Shown: positions 19,901 to 28,161 of the stretch, piece by piece
Layout: every line of letters begins with the position of its first letter
How positions within the stretch are numbered: position 1 is the first letter of the stretch
From: CBCXTT01 sp965178295
GTDB taxonomy: Bacteria > Pseudomonadota > Alphaproteobacteria > UBA7879
NCBI GenBank assembly: GCA_965178295.1
Contig: CBCXTT010000003.1
Location: forward strand, 124,001-188,000
Length of the DNA: 64,000 nt
Reading direction: 5' to 3'
Notes under the pieces: generated by a model
What the model was told of the DNA's origin: nothing
The model's database searches: none
The model's input: only the letters and a program-made list of their open reading frames with translations
Program-made: the position numbers and the translations under genes

Positions 19901-20908
19901 ATGCGTTTTTTAGATCAGGTAAAAATATTTGTAAAAAGTGGTAACGGTGGTAGTGGTTGCATTGGCTTTAGACGAGAAAAATTTATCGAATTCGGGGGTC
20001 CCGATGGCGGAGATGGTGGCAAAGGTGGTGACATTGTTATACGCGCTGTTGACGGACTCAATACCCTGATTGATTACCGTTATCAGCAACACTTTAAAGC
20101 CGAAGGTGGCCATGATGGTATGGGTAAGCAACGCACCGGACGCGGTGGAAAAGATGGTGTGTTAGAAGTGCCTGTGGGGACTCAAATTTTTGCAGATGAT
20201 AAAAAGACCATACTTGCAGATCTAGAGGAAAACGGGAAACAGATCGTTCTTCTTAAGGGTGGTGCAGGGGGGCTTGGTAATATGCGCTTTAAATCATCCT
20301 CAAACCAAGCGCCTCGGCACTCGACTCCAGGCGAGTCAGGGGAGGAAATGTGGATATGGATGCAGCTCAAACTCATGGCAGACGTTGGATTGATTGGTTT
20401 ACCTAATGCGGGAAAATCCACTTTTTTGAGATCCGTAACACGCGCAAAACCCAAAGTCGCTGACTATCCCTTTACAACGCTCTATCCTCAGTTGGGTGTT
20501 GTCGGTATGGAGTATGATGAGTTTGTTGTTGCAGATATTCCGGGGTTTATTGAAGGGGCACATGACGGCGTGGGTCTTGGCATACGATTTTTAGGGCATG
20601 TGGAGCGTTGTTGCATTTTGCTTCACCTAATTGATGCGGGCCAAGAAGATGTTGTTGCACTCTACCGAACAATCCGTCATGAAGTGCGCCAGTACGGCGC
20701 AGGACTTGATGAAAAAGAACAACTTCTAGGCCTGAATAAATGTGATCTCTTGACCCAAGAGGAAATTCTTGAAAAGATGATGAAGCTTTCAAGCGCTTCA
20801 GGCGCTCAAGTAATGCCCTTGTCTTGTAAAACAGGTAAGGGGGTTGAGGCAGTATTGAAAGCATTGTTAGAAAAAGTAAACACAGCTAGAGGCGAAGGTA
20901 TTGTATGA
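19901..20908 (+). CDS. obgE: Obg/CgtA GTPase
   Basis: Essential GTPase acting in 50S subunit assembly and stress control. The 335 residues hold the glycine-rich Obg fold (FRREKFIEFGGPDGGDGGKG, about 26-45; RTGRGGKDG) and a G domain with G1 GLPNAGKST, the switch region DYPFTTLYPQLG, G3 DIPGFIEGA, G4 NKCD and G5 SCKTGKG. The start is secure because the family begins with M-x-F-L-D-Q; this makes the absence of any leader notable. Its stop overlaps the gapR start as ATGA. Confidence 0.96.
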   Translation: MRFLDQVKIFVKSGNGGSGCIGFRREKFIEFGGPDGGDGGKGGDIVIRAVDGLNTLIDYRYQQHFKAEGGHDGMGKQRTGRGGKDGVLEVPVGTQIFADDKKTILADLEENGKQIVLLKGGAGGLGNMRFKSSSNQAPRHSTPGESGEEMWIWMQLKLMADVGLIGLPNAGKSTFLRSVTRAKPKVADYPFTTLYPQLGVVGMEYDEFVVADIPGFIEGAHDGVGLGIRFLGHVERCCILLHLIDAGQEDVVALYRTIRHEVRQYGAGLDEKEQLLGLNKCDLLTQEEILEKMMKLSSASGAQVMPLSCKTGKGVEAVLKALLEKVNTARGEGIV

Positions 20909-21174
20909 CAATTAATGTTTCAAAAGATCAATTAAATGCATTTGTAGAGCGCATCGAGCGCTTAGAAGAAGACAAATCCGGTATTTCGGAGGATATTCGT
21001 TCAGTGTACGGCGAAGCAAAAGCTATGGGTTTTGATACGAAAACACTGCGACAAGTTATCAAACTGAGAAAATTAGACCTAAATGATAGACGTGCGCAGG
21101 AAGAAATTCTAGATCTTTATATGCATGCACTTGGCATGACGCCAGGAGGAGGTCGTAGCGATATGACAGAATAA
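20905..21174 (+). CDS. gapR: GapR-family nucleoid-associated protein (DUF2312)
   Basis: Small helical DNA-binding protein characteristic of Alphaproteobacteria; Caulobacter GapR binds overtwisted DNA ahead of replication forks. The 89 residues show the signature coiled N-terminus (QLNAFVERIERLEEDK), the central KAMGFDTKTLRQVIKLRKLD and ending EEILDLYMHAL. It overlaps obgE by four bases and is translationally coupled. The family assignment is clear; the symbol is transferred by similarity. Confidence 0.9.
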   Translation: MTINVSKDQLNAFVERIERLEEDKSGISEDIRSVYGEAKAMGFDTKTLRQVIKLRKLDLNDRRAQEEILDLYMHALGMTPGGGRSDMTE

Positions 21175-21187
21175 GGATTTTGGAGGG

Positions 21188-21613
21188 TTGTTGAAACCAA
21201 AATATAAAAGACTGCTTCTCTACTGCTTTATGTTCATGACAATGGCTTGGGGCGCTTATTTAATGTTGAGCGCTTTTGATAAAAACATCTCTTTCTATGT
21301 TACACCATCAGAGATTATGGACTATTCGTCTTCTAGACAGATGCGCCTTGGTGGGCTTGTTTTGGAAAAGAGTGTTGTACGTGCCTCGAATGGTCTCGAT
21401 GTTACTTTTGTCGTGCATGATTGTGTTCGACGTGTACCAGTGAGCTACTACGGGCTATTGCCTGATTTATTGCAAGAGGGAAGAGGTATTGTTGTCATCG
21501 GAACATTTAAGGATGGTGTTTTTGTTGCCCGCGAGGTGTTAGCAAAGCACGATGAAAATTACACGCCCCCAAAAGTGTTGGGTTCGACGGCGCATTTAAC
21601 GGTTGAGCATTGA
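21188..21613 (+). CDS. ccmE: Cytochrome c maturation heme chaperone CcmE
   Basis: Periplasmic, membrane-anchored OB-fold protein that binds heme covalently and passes it to the CcmF/H ligation complex. The 141-residue protein has an N-terminal anchor (residues 10-27), the beta-barrel region with VVHDCVRRVPVSYYGLLPDL and the family sequence VAREVLAKHDENYTPP, whose histidine is the heme attachment site. The start is TTG; GGAGGG directly precedes two consecutive TTG codons (21188 and 21191), and 21191 has the better spacing. It opens the ccmE-F-G-H-I run; ccmABCD are not in the window. Confidence 0.94.
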   Translation: MLKPKYKRLLLYCFMFMTMAWGAYLMLSAFDKNISFYVTPSEIMDYSSSRQMRLGGLVLEKSVVRASNGLDVTFVVHDCVRRVPVSYYGLLPDLLQEGRGIVVIGTFKDGVFVAREVLAKHDENYTPPKVLGSTAHLTVEH

Positions 21614-21643
21614 TCAACGTATACAAAGGGGTATCCACAACCC

Positions 21644-23635
21644 ATGCATCTTGTTGAAACAGGTCATTACGCGTTGATTGTAGCAGTTTCTACGGCCTTA
21701 GCTCAATGTATTGCAGGTGCTTTGAAGCGCTATGTTGTGAATGGATCCTTTATGGTTTTGAGCTGGGCGCAACTCTTTTTTGTTTTGTGGAGCTTTGGCG
21801 TGCTGATGTACGCGCATATTGTATCAGACTTTTCCGTATTAAATGTTTGGCAACATTCGCATACAGCAGAGCCAATACTCTATAAAATTTCAGGCACTTG
21901 GGGTAGCCATGAAGGCTCTATGCTTTTATGGGTGGTATGGCTGAGCGTTTTTAACGCTTTTTTGGGCCTCAATATACAATGTTTACCAGACCGCTACTAT
22001 CGTTTAAGCATGGGGATTTTGGGATTTGTAGGCGTTGGATGTATAGCCTTTGTTTTATTATCCTCCAACCCTTTTGAGCGTGTGTGGCCAATCCCCGTAA
22101 ATGGTATGGATTTAAACCCGCTTTTGCAGGATCCTGGCCTGGCTTTCCACCCCCCCCTTTTATATGGAGGCTATGTAGGCTTTTCTGTAACGTTTGCATT
22201 GACATGGTCCTCTCTCTATCATCCAGCGATTCCTTGGGCGCAGTATATTCGTCCCTGGGCTTTGCTTGCCTGGGGTCTTTTAACTCTTGGTATTGCCTCT
22301 GGGAGTTGGTGGGCATACTATGAATTGGGTTGGGGCGGCTGGTGGTTTTGGGATCCGGTGGAAAATGCATCTCTTTTGCCATGGCTCGCAGGCCTAGCTC
22401 TGATACATTCCTTAAGAGCTCAGCAAACAACAAGATCGTTTAAATTATGGAGTTTGGCGTTAGGGCTCGCGGCATTTTCCTATAGTATTTTAGGTGCTTT
22501 TCTTGTGCGCTCAGGTATTTTAAGTTCTGTGCATACATTTGCTGTAGATCCTGCGCGCGGTGTGTTTTTTCTTGTGTTTTTGTGCCTTATTTGTATTCCA
22601 TCTGTGATTCTGTTTGCGTGGCGGGCCTTCTATATCGGGGAGGGCACGCGTGTTGTGTGTATGTCGAGAGAACTAAGCATTGGTGTGCAAAATATTTTTG
22701 TGACCATAGGTCTATTTGTTATTTTATATGGCACCTTATACCCCCTGATTGCGCAAAGTTTTTTTGAGAAACATGTCACTGTGGGCGATGCATATTACCG
22801 TGTTTTGTTGTTACCGCTCTTGATTCCATTTTCTTTTTCTATGGGGATTGGACCGCTGTTGCAATGGAGACAAAATAATACGGGGATAGTATGGAAACTG
22901 ATTCTTGGATTCTTACTGATGCTGACATGTTTGTATGGGATATTATTAGTTGCGCGCAATATTCGGATGCCCTTGATGTCTTTATGTGTCTTATCTGCAG
23001 GGATATGGGTTATGTCTTTAACTGTTTGTTTTGCTGTGCGGTGTACGTATTTTAATATACATCGGATGACATTATACTCCTATCCTAGAGGGCGACTATG
23101 CCCCCTAGACTTCACGTTTTTATTGAATGTCATTCGGGGGTTTCCGTGGTGCAGCATTGGAATGATCTTGTCACATTTTGGTGTTGGGATTTTCTTGTGT
23201 TCGATGGCTATGAATACAGCTTGGCGAGAGGAATACTTATACACAATGGAAGTGGGTGAGACAATTCACGTTGCGACATATAGACTGACGTTCCAATCCA
23301 TGCAACGCGTCCCTGGATCAAACTATATTGCTAATAGGGCGGTATTTTATGTTGCAGATCATCAGGGGTCTGCCATGAATATACATCTCATGCCAGAGCG
23401 GCGTTTTTATTATGCGCACAAAACAGTTGTGACTGAATCATCCATTTACAGTAACGGGCTTTGTAATTTATATATTACTATTGGCGATACACAAGATAAT
23501 GTTCATTGGCCTGTACGTATTCATATAGATCCTATGGCACCAGGCTTATGGTTTGGGTCAGCTCTTGTGGGACTGGGATCTATTGTTCTAGGTTTACAAC
23601 AATTGAAAAGACGGAGACGACATGATGAGGATTAA
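21644..23635 (+). CDS. ccmF: Cytochrome c heme lyase subunit CcmF
   Basis: Large inner-membrane protein of the heme-ligation complex that attaches heme to apocytochrome c CxxCH motifs. The 663 residues contain about 14-15 transmembrane helices, the tryptophan-rich WWD segment GWGGWWFWDPVENASLLPW and conserved FHPPLLYGGYVG near residue 170. A run of eight C's (22150-22157) encodes His-Pro-Pro-Leu of this motif; the frame is intact. Its 3' end overlaps ccmG by 14 bases. Confidence 0.96.
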   Translation: MHLVETGHYALIVAVSTALAQCIAGALKRYVVNGSFMVLSWAQLFFVLWSFGVLMYAHIVSDFSVLNVWQHSHTAEPILYKISGTWGSHEGSMLLWVVWLSVFNAFLGLNIQCLPDRYYRLSMGILGFVGVGCIAFVLLSSNPFERVWPIPVNGMDLNPLLQDPGLAFHPPLLYGGYVGFSVTFALTWSSLYHPAIPWAQYIRPWALLAWGLLTLGIASGSWWAYYELGWGGWWFWDPVENASLLPWLAGLALIHSLRAQQTTRSFKLWSLALGLAAFSYSILGAFLVRSGILSSVHTFAVDPARGVFFLVFLCLICIPSVILFAWRAFYIGEGTRVVCMSRELSIGVQNIFVTIGLFVILYGTLYPLIAQSFFEKHVTVGDAYYRVLLLPLLIPFSFSMGIGPLLQWRQNNTGIVWKLILGFLLMLTCLYGILLVARNIRMPLMSLCVLSAGIWVMSLTVCFAVRCTYFNIHRMTLYSYPRGRLCPLDFTFLLNVIRGFPWCSIGMILSHFGVGIFLCSMAMNTAWREEYLYTMEVGETIHVATYRLTFQSMQRVPGSNYIANRAVFYVADHQGSAMNIHLMPERRFYYAHKTVVTESSIYSNGLCNLYITIGDTQDNVHWPVRIHIDPMAPGLWFGSALVGLGSIVLGLQQLKRRRRHDED

Positions 23636-24146
23636 GTTTTTTTTTCCAGTATTGTTCGTTTTAGGATTGATGGGTTGGCTGTATACAATGCTGGGAGCGC
23701 AAAAGCCACATTCTTCTATGCGTACAATATTAAAGACAGGAGATTCTATCCCCGGTATCTCGTTTCAAACGGCTTCTGGGGATAATTTTTTACCTGAAAA
23801 TTTTAAGGAGCACCCCACCCTCGTATTATTTACAGCCTCCTGGTGTCCTTTTTGTAAGATTGGCTATGCTACAGTGCAGGATGCTCTTTCTATTGCCCCT
23901 GTGCGTACGGTGGGCGTGATTTATAAAGATGCGCACATTAAGCCAGATATCCTATTGGAATATAAAAAGGCGTTTGATATTCTGCTTGTAGACCCAGATA
24001 TTCGGAGCAGTTTGAAGTGGGGTATTCAAGGACTTCCGAGCATGATTGTTGTAAATAAGCAGGGACGGGTTGTATGGTCTGGGACTGGTCAAGTATCTAA
24101 GGAGACGCTCATTAAGGCATTTGAGACGGCGAACAATGGATCATAA
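23622..24146 (+). CDS. ccmG: Thiol:disulfide interchange protein CcmG/DsbE
   Basis: Membrane-tethered periplasmic thioredoxin-like reductant that keeps apocytochrome c cysteines reduced before heme attachment. The 174 residues have an N-terminal membrane anchor (about 5-24), the active site FTASWCPFCKIG near residue 75 and the cis-proline region QGLPSMIVVNKQGRVV near the end. It overlaps ccmF upstream and ccmH downstream, so it sits within one translationally coupled run. Confidence 0.94.
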   Translation: MMRIKFFFPVLFVLGLMGWLYTMLGAQKPHSSMRTILKTGDSIPGISFQTASGDNFLPENFKEHPTLVLFTASWCPFCKIGYATVQDALSIAPVRTVGVIYKDAHIKPDILLEYKKAFDILLVDPDIRSSLKWGIQGLPSMIVVNKQGRVVWSGTGQVSKETLIKAFETANNGS

Positions 24147-24450
24147 TTTGCAGCGTCTGCATTGCATCGCTCGGCAAATACAATGTCCAACCTGTAATGG
24201 GCAAACTTTGGATGCTTCAGAAGTTTTGACAGCTGTTGCTTTTAAAGAAGATATTATTGCGAAAATAGAAGAAGGAAAAACCGACAAGGAAATTATGGAC
24301 ACGTTAGTGCAGGCGCATGGCGCAGAGATTCTACATAATGCACCCTTGAGCAAAACGACATATCTTCTTTGGGGTGTGCCTATTATGGTGATGGTGGGGA
24401 TTGTTATTTTCCTAGTGTTGCGATATTTCGATCAACAGGTGACTAAATGA
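24136..24450 (+). CDS. ccmH: Cytochrome c maturation protein CcmH, without a signal peptide
   Basis: Normally a periplasmic thiol protein with an LRCxxC motif and one C-terminal helix, which reduces apocytochrome c. Here the motif reads IQCPTCNGQTLDASE, followed by the three-helix domain (DIIAKIEEGKTDKEIMDTL) and a membrane helix (YLLWGVPIMVMVGIVIFLVL). I place the start at ATG 24136, giving 104 residues and an 11-base overlap with ccmG. The motif cysteines then lie at residues 17 and 20, leaving no room for the usual N-terminal signal sequence. The frame is open upstream to 24070, but that extension is charged (RRRSLRHLRRR) and lies inside ccmG, so it does not supply one. Confidence 0.9.
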   Translation: MDHNLQRLHCIARQIQCPTCNGQTLDASEVLTAVAFKEDIIAKIEEGKTDKEIMDTLVQAHGAEILHNAPLSKTTYLLWGVPIMVMVGIVIFLVLRYFDQQVTK

Positions 24451-24835
24451 TTTTTGCTCTTTTTACCGTTATATTATTTGTGGTACTTTTATGGGCCTTT
24501 CAGACACTGAAAGTATTTTTGAAATATGGCTTAAGTCTAGCATTGCTCATTGGTGCGGTTTTTTTTATCATAAGCGTGGAAATATAGATCTTCCGGATGC
24601 TCCGGTTGATGTTGCTCAAGGCTGCAACAGGACGCAGAGTATGTTAAAAACACTCAAAAATGACTTGATTGTACATATTCAAGCGCATCCAGACAATGAA
24701 GAGGCGTGGACACTGCTCTCCCGTGTTCATGGAGGATTGGGAGAGCGTGAAGGTGAATTTTATGCTAAAGAACAGATGGTTGTTTATGCAAAACGTGATA
24801 TAGATGAAGAAGTCAAAAGAAACGAGCATATATAG
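24447..24835 (+). pseudogene. ccmI: CcmI-like protein, frameshifted at a T8 tract
   Basis: An ATG at 24447 overlaps the ccmH stop (ATGA). It opens a frame with one membrane helix, a basic loop (QTLKVFLKYG) and the start of a second helix, but stops after 46 codons. At the T8 run (24559-24566) the frame one base back continues as YHKRGNIDLPDAP and a single TPR-like stretch (HPDNEEAWTLLSR) to 24835. This is the order of CcmI, the apocytochrome c chaperone: two helices, a LPDxP segment, then TPR. One additional T would give one 129-residue protein. It is much shorter than full CcmI. It could be a sequencing error, a decaying gene or a slippage-decoded gene; the sequence T-TTT-TTT is also a possible -1 ribosomal slip site. 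The stop abuts the dedA ATG. Confidence 0.65.
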
Positions 24836-25405
24836 ATGGAAACTCTCTCTGCACTTTTAATAGAGTATAAGTACTGGATTGTTGTGGCGGGCGCACTTCT
24901 AGAAGGTGAAGTGGCGCTTTTGCTAGCTGGGGCTGCGGCATACCATGGCTACATGTCTTTGAGCTTAGTCATGCTCATTTCATTTTTGGGGGCCATGTTT
25001 CATGATCACTTGCTTTTCTTTATTGGACGGTATATGGGGAAACCGTTTCTTGCACGTTATCCCAGGTTACGTAAAAAATCACAACGAGTTCTTAATATGT
25101 TTCACAAACATCAAAACAAGCTTATTTTGAGCTTTCGCTTTATCTACGGACTTAGAACAGTAACCCCTATTATTATTGGAACAAGTGATATTTTTCTGAA
25201 GCGCTACTCTGTCCTTACCATGATTGCAGCAATTATTTGGGCGATCATTATTGCTTATCTAGGCTATGTTTTTGCGGCGGCGCTGGAGGTTGTGATCGTC
25301 TATTTTCAGCAAGGTCAGAAAATCCTTGCAGCCATCTTAGTCTGTTTTTTTATTGTTGCTTTTATCATTTATAAACTCAACAAGCTATACAAAAAAGACT
25401 CGTGA
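24836..25405 (+). CDS. DedA-family membrane protein
   Basis: The 189-residue protein belongs to the DedA/SNARE-associated family, linked to lipid-carrier flipping and membrane homeostasis. Visible features are the re-entrant N-terminal region with LEGEVALLLAGAAA, the FxGRxxG-like FFIGRYMGKPFL near residue 62, and the conserved FRFIYGLRTVTPIIIGTS near residue 100, whose arginines are family hallmarks. Two C-terminal helices follow. It starts one base after the ccmI-like stop, so it is transcribed with the ccm genes although no functional link to them is known to me. Confidence 0.88.
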   Translation: METLSALLIEYKYWIVVAGALLEGEVALLLAGAAAYHGYMSLSLVMLISFLGAMFHDHLLFFIGRYMGKPFLARYPRLRKKSQRVLNMFHKHQNKLILSFRFIYGLRTVTPIIIGTSDIFLKRYSVLTMIAAIIWAIIIAYLGYVFAAALEVVIVYFQQGQKILAAILVCFFIVAFIIYKLNKLYKKDS

Positions 25406-26358
25406 CAAAATCCTCCTCAGAGCGCCTTACCTCTCGTTCTGTGTGCGCTACTTATTTTTTCTTTCATGCAGGCGATATAAGGGAAAATAGTTGTTATTCC
25501 GAGGGGGGTTGGATGAGTTTGTGTCAGGTTTTGTATCGTGTGCTCAAGTTTATTGAGATATATGTTGTGTGCGTCTTCTATTCCTGTTGCGATTGTAAAG
25601 TCTAAAAATTAGCTGTCCTCTCTTCCTGCAGAATCCTATTGTTGCGCATCAGGGAGGACGCGCTTCTTGTGGTGCGACAACTAATTGAGTCGACATCGTT
25701 GCGTTATTACCATATTCAATGTGTCGTTTGCATGTTGATGCCATAGGTCCTAGTAGTCTTTTCCGAGTGTTTTGCCCACATCATGCCCTCTTCTCTTCTC
25801 CTATTTCTTCTGTACGCAATAGGGCGAGGAAAAAGAATACCCCTTCCCCATCAAGATGTATATTATTTCACACAACACTTTGAGAATTCCTTTGGCAACA
25901 GTTTTCCTGAGCAGAGAGCGTAGGGGGGCCGTCGAACAACTACATCTCTTCCTGGCGTACCCCAGTCCAGGTGCGTGTCTGAATTGAGTGACGAATTATT
26001 CTGTATTTTTTTGCATAATTTCTCGAATGAATATCCAAAAATGATGGAGAAAATTGTTTGACATGTCGATAATGTTTATCAGATTCTGAGTCATGTGCGC
26101 ATGAAATTTTTGGTGAACCTTTGTTAGGTGTCTATAAACGGCACCATGAAGAAATGAGGGGTGCGTTTATGTCTATCAATCAAGATATGGAGGATTCTGT
26201 GAAGAATACCCTGGACCAGTATGACGGTCATCATGCACTGAACATCTCCCGCTTTTTGCAGACATATCTCTAGTCGATGTCAACTCTTGATGACCATCAT
26301 ACTTAAACATGTGTGGAAGCGGTGTTCTCATGATTTAGGTAGCGCGCTACTCCATGCT
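25406..26358. other. Gene-poor convergent gap (about 950 bp)
   Basis: No convincing gene lies between dedA and cca. The best small frame is 26169-26273 (+), 34 codons beginning MSINQDMEDSVKNTL after GAGGGGTG, without a recognisable product. A self-complementary GTAGCGCGCTAC lies at 26339-26350. This could be decayed coding DNA. Confidence 0.55.
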
Positions 26359-27795
26359 CTAATATTGTATAGGCGCTTGTGTTAGATAATTGGGCGGTTG
26401 AGTGTTGGACTTGGATTTTTTTGATATGATTTTTGCAATTTTAGCGTTTCCTAGAGTTTTTTGTATAATTTCTTGAGGGGATTTCAAACCCTCTTTGAAT
26501 TGAACGTTGCGGCATTGTGTGAGAATATCCTGAAAATGTGGGCCTGGTTCTATTCCTATGTTCATGAGGTCTTGTCCGCTTACGATATCTTGAAAATTCC
26601 TATCTATTGTTGCTCCCGCACTTTCGGCGGAAGCTGTAAAAAAATCAATTGCAAGGTATTGATTGCTGAGCGTCTCTTGGCTAGTGTGGCTGAGACGATC
26701 TATGCGAGCCAGCCAGGCTACATCGTATATGGTGAGGCCATGAACATACAAGCGTCGTGCAAGATGTAAATAAAAATCCGCTGAAGGATTACAGAAGAAA
26801 GCTTGTTGAGGCAAGTAATGCAGAGATGTTAAAAGCTGTACTGTCTTGATGAAACGATGAGAAAATCTTAAGCGTTGTAAAAAATCCCCGATCGGCTTTG
26901 AACTACTTTCCTCATGGCGTGTTGACAAGACTTTGCCCAAATTATGGCAAAGTGCAGCACACATCAACATTCCGTGCTTGTGGTGATCAATAGGTAAGTG
27001 TTGCGCAGCATAGTCTAACACCATCATTGTATGAGCCCATACATCGCTTGCTGGATGCCATTTTGGGTGTTGCGGTACCGAGATTAATGCCGCAATCTCT
27101 GGAAAAATATGCATTTGATCGATATCACGTAAAAACTTAAAGGCGTTTGAGGGCGTTTTTCCTTTGGTAAGTATTTTTACTAACTCATATTGTATGCGCT
27201 CAGTAGATAGCTCCTTGAGATTGCTATTACGGCATATTTTTTTTAGTACGGGCAAAGGAGTCATGTTGAACTGAGCGGAGAATCGAGCAGCGCGTAGAGG
27301 ACGTAATGGATCATCTCCAAATGTTTCTGGATCAACAGGGCGCAAAATATTGAATTTAATATCTTGTGTCCCATTAAATGGATCTAAAATTTTTTGCCCT
27401 ATAGGGTCATACCCTATGGCATTTATTGTAAGATCACGACGTTTAGACGCTCGATCAAAATTTAACCCAGGATCAAGAGAAACGTGAAAGCCCCGATGTC
27501 CGGGGACGATTTTTCTATCCTTTCTGGGGAGAGAAATTTCTATTGCTGGATGAGTTAATTTATATACGCCAAATGATTTTCCTATTGCGCACACCGGGGG
27601 GAATTTTTCTAAGATTTCCTCTAGTGCATCAGGTGGCAGGTCGTATACCTCTGCATCCACATCTTGGCTTGAGATGCCCATGAGCGTATCTCGCACACAT
27701 CCACCAACAAAAATAAGTCGACCGCCTTGGCTATGAATGGAATCGATGATCTCTTTAAAAGGGTATACATTCATATGGTCAAGGATAGCAAACAT
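26359..27795 (-). CDS. cca: CCA tRNA nucleotidyltransferase / poly(A) polymerase family protein
   Basis: Class II nucleotidyltransferase expected to add or repair the tRNA CCA end. The N-terminal head carries the catalytic GGCVRDTLMG (about residues 31-40), then the DVDAEVY acidic pair, RRDLTINAI, and the DPLRPLRAARFSAQF neck segment. The C-terminal half has an HD-like region (HTMMVLDYAAQ...ALCHNLGK) and makes the protein 478 residues, long for this class. The start is ambiguous: a 21-bp tandem duplication (27772-27811) gives two ATGs in identical context, at 27795 and 27774, differing by seven residues. Confidence 0.88.
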   Translation of the reverse strand: MFAILDHMNVYPFKEIIDSIHSQGGRLIFVGGCVRDTLMGISSQDVDAEVYDLPPDALEEILEKFPPVCAIGKSFGVYKLTHPAIEISLPRKDRKIVPGHRGFHVSLDPGLNFDRASKRRDLTINAIGYDPIGQKILDPFNGTQDIKFNILRPVDPETFGDDPLRPLRAARFSAQFNMTPLPVLKKICRNSNLKELSTERIQYELVKILTKGKTPSNAFKFLRDIDQMHIFPEIAALISVPQHPKWHPASDVWAHTMMVLDYAAQHLPIDHHKHGMLMCAALCHNLGKVLSTRHEESSSKPIGDFLQRLRFSHRFIKTVQLLTSLHYLPQQAFFCNPSADFYLHLARRLYVHGLTIYDVAWLARIDRLSHTSQETLSNQYLAIDFFTASAESAGATIDRNFQDIVSGQDLMNIGIEPGPHFQDILTQCRNVQFKEGLKSPQEIIQKTLGNAKIAKIISKKSKSNTQPPNYLTQAPIQY

Positions 27796-27811
27796 ATGGT
27801 CAAGGATAGCA
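27772..27811 (-). repeat. 21-bp tandem duplication at the cca start
   Basis: The 19-base sequence CATATGGTCAAGGATAGCA occurs at 27772-27790 and again at 27793-27811, with AA between. Both copies include a potential cca start codon on the minus strand. Confidence 0.95.
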
Positions 27812-27816
27812 CAAAA

Positions 27817-28161
27817 TTATAGTTGCAATGTATGCAGCTCACCTAAAGCGAGGTCAACTGCATTTTTGAGCTTTGAAACTATACCAGGTATGGCGTCGAT
27901 ATCATTTTTTTCACATACCTTTTGAAGGTTGTGTGCACTCTCTGCGATACGAGCCGTACCTAAATTTATTGCATCAGCTTGCATGAGCGCGCCTTCATGA
28001 CCAAGTTGTACTATTGCATTTGATCCAAAAAGTCGATCTACTTCTTGAATGGAGATACGGGTATCATCAATGTACGTTTGAACGAGATCTCGCATCATTT
28101 CTGGGCTCAAGGATTGTTTATGTCTATGAATAGTAGACAAATCAATAACAGGAAAACGCAT
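27817..28161 (-). CDS. Hpt-domain-like protein lacking the usual phospho-histidine
   Basis: The 114 residues fit the four-helix histidine phosphotransfer fold: the opening VIDLSTIHRHKQSLSPEMMRDLVQTYIDD resembles the first two helices, and INLGTARIAESAHNLQKVCEKND resembles the helix after the phosphorylation site. Aligned without gaps on the conserved LG, the position of the catalytic His in H-x-L-K-G is Ala58, and the only nearby histidine is His55, three residues early. The K-G pair is also absent (Q-A). It may be an inactive relative, a DNA-replication or cell-cycle adaptor, or use His55. No response regulator or kinase lies nearby. AGGAGG precedes the ATG. It is the gene upstream of cca, 20 bases from its start. 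Confidence 0.6.
   Translation of the reverse strand: MRFPVIDLSTIHRHKQSLSPEMMRDLVQTYIDDTRISIQEVDRLFGSNAIVQLGHEGALMQADAINLGTARIAESAHNLQKVCEKNDIDAIPGIVSKLKNAVDLALGELHTLQL

Noticed and set aside
22150..22157. C8 tract inside ccmF as a contingency locus
   Set aside because: The tract encodes the conserved His-Pro-Pro-Leu motif, the frame is intact and no out-of-frame variant is evident. Noted only as a possible weak spot.
24070..24135. Upstream extension of ccmH as a signal peptide
   Set aside because: The 22 codons lie inside ccmG, are arginine-rich and not hydrophobic, and lack a ribosome site.
25402..25605. 67-codon frame overlapping the dedA stop as GTGA
   Set aside because: The overlap is suggestive, but the product is cysteine-rich and irregular, and looks like translated noncoding DNA.
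26339..26350. GTAGCGCGCTAC palindrome near the cca 3' end as a terminator
   Set aside because: It has no loop and no T run on either side.
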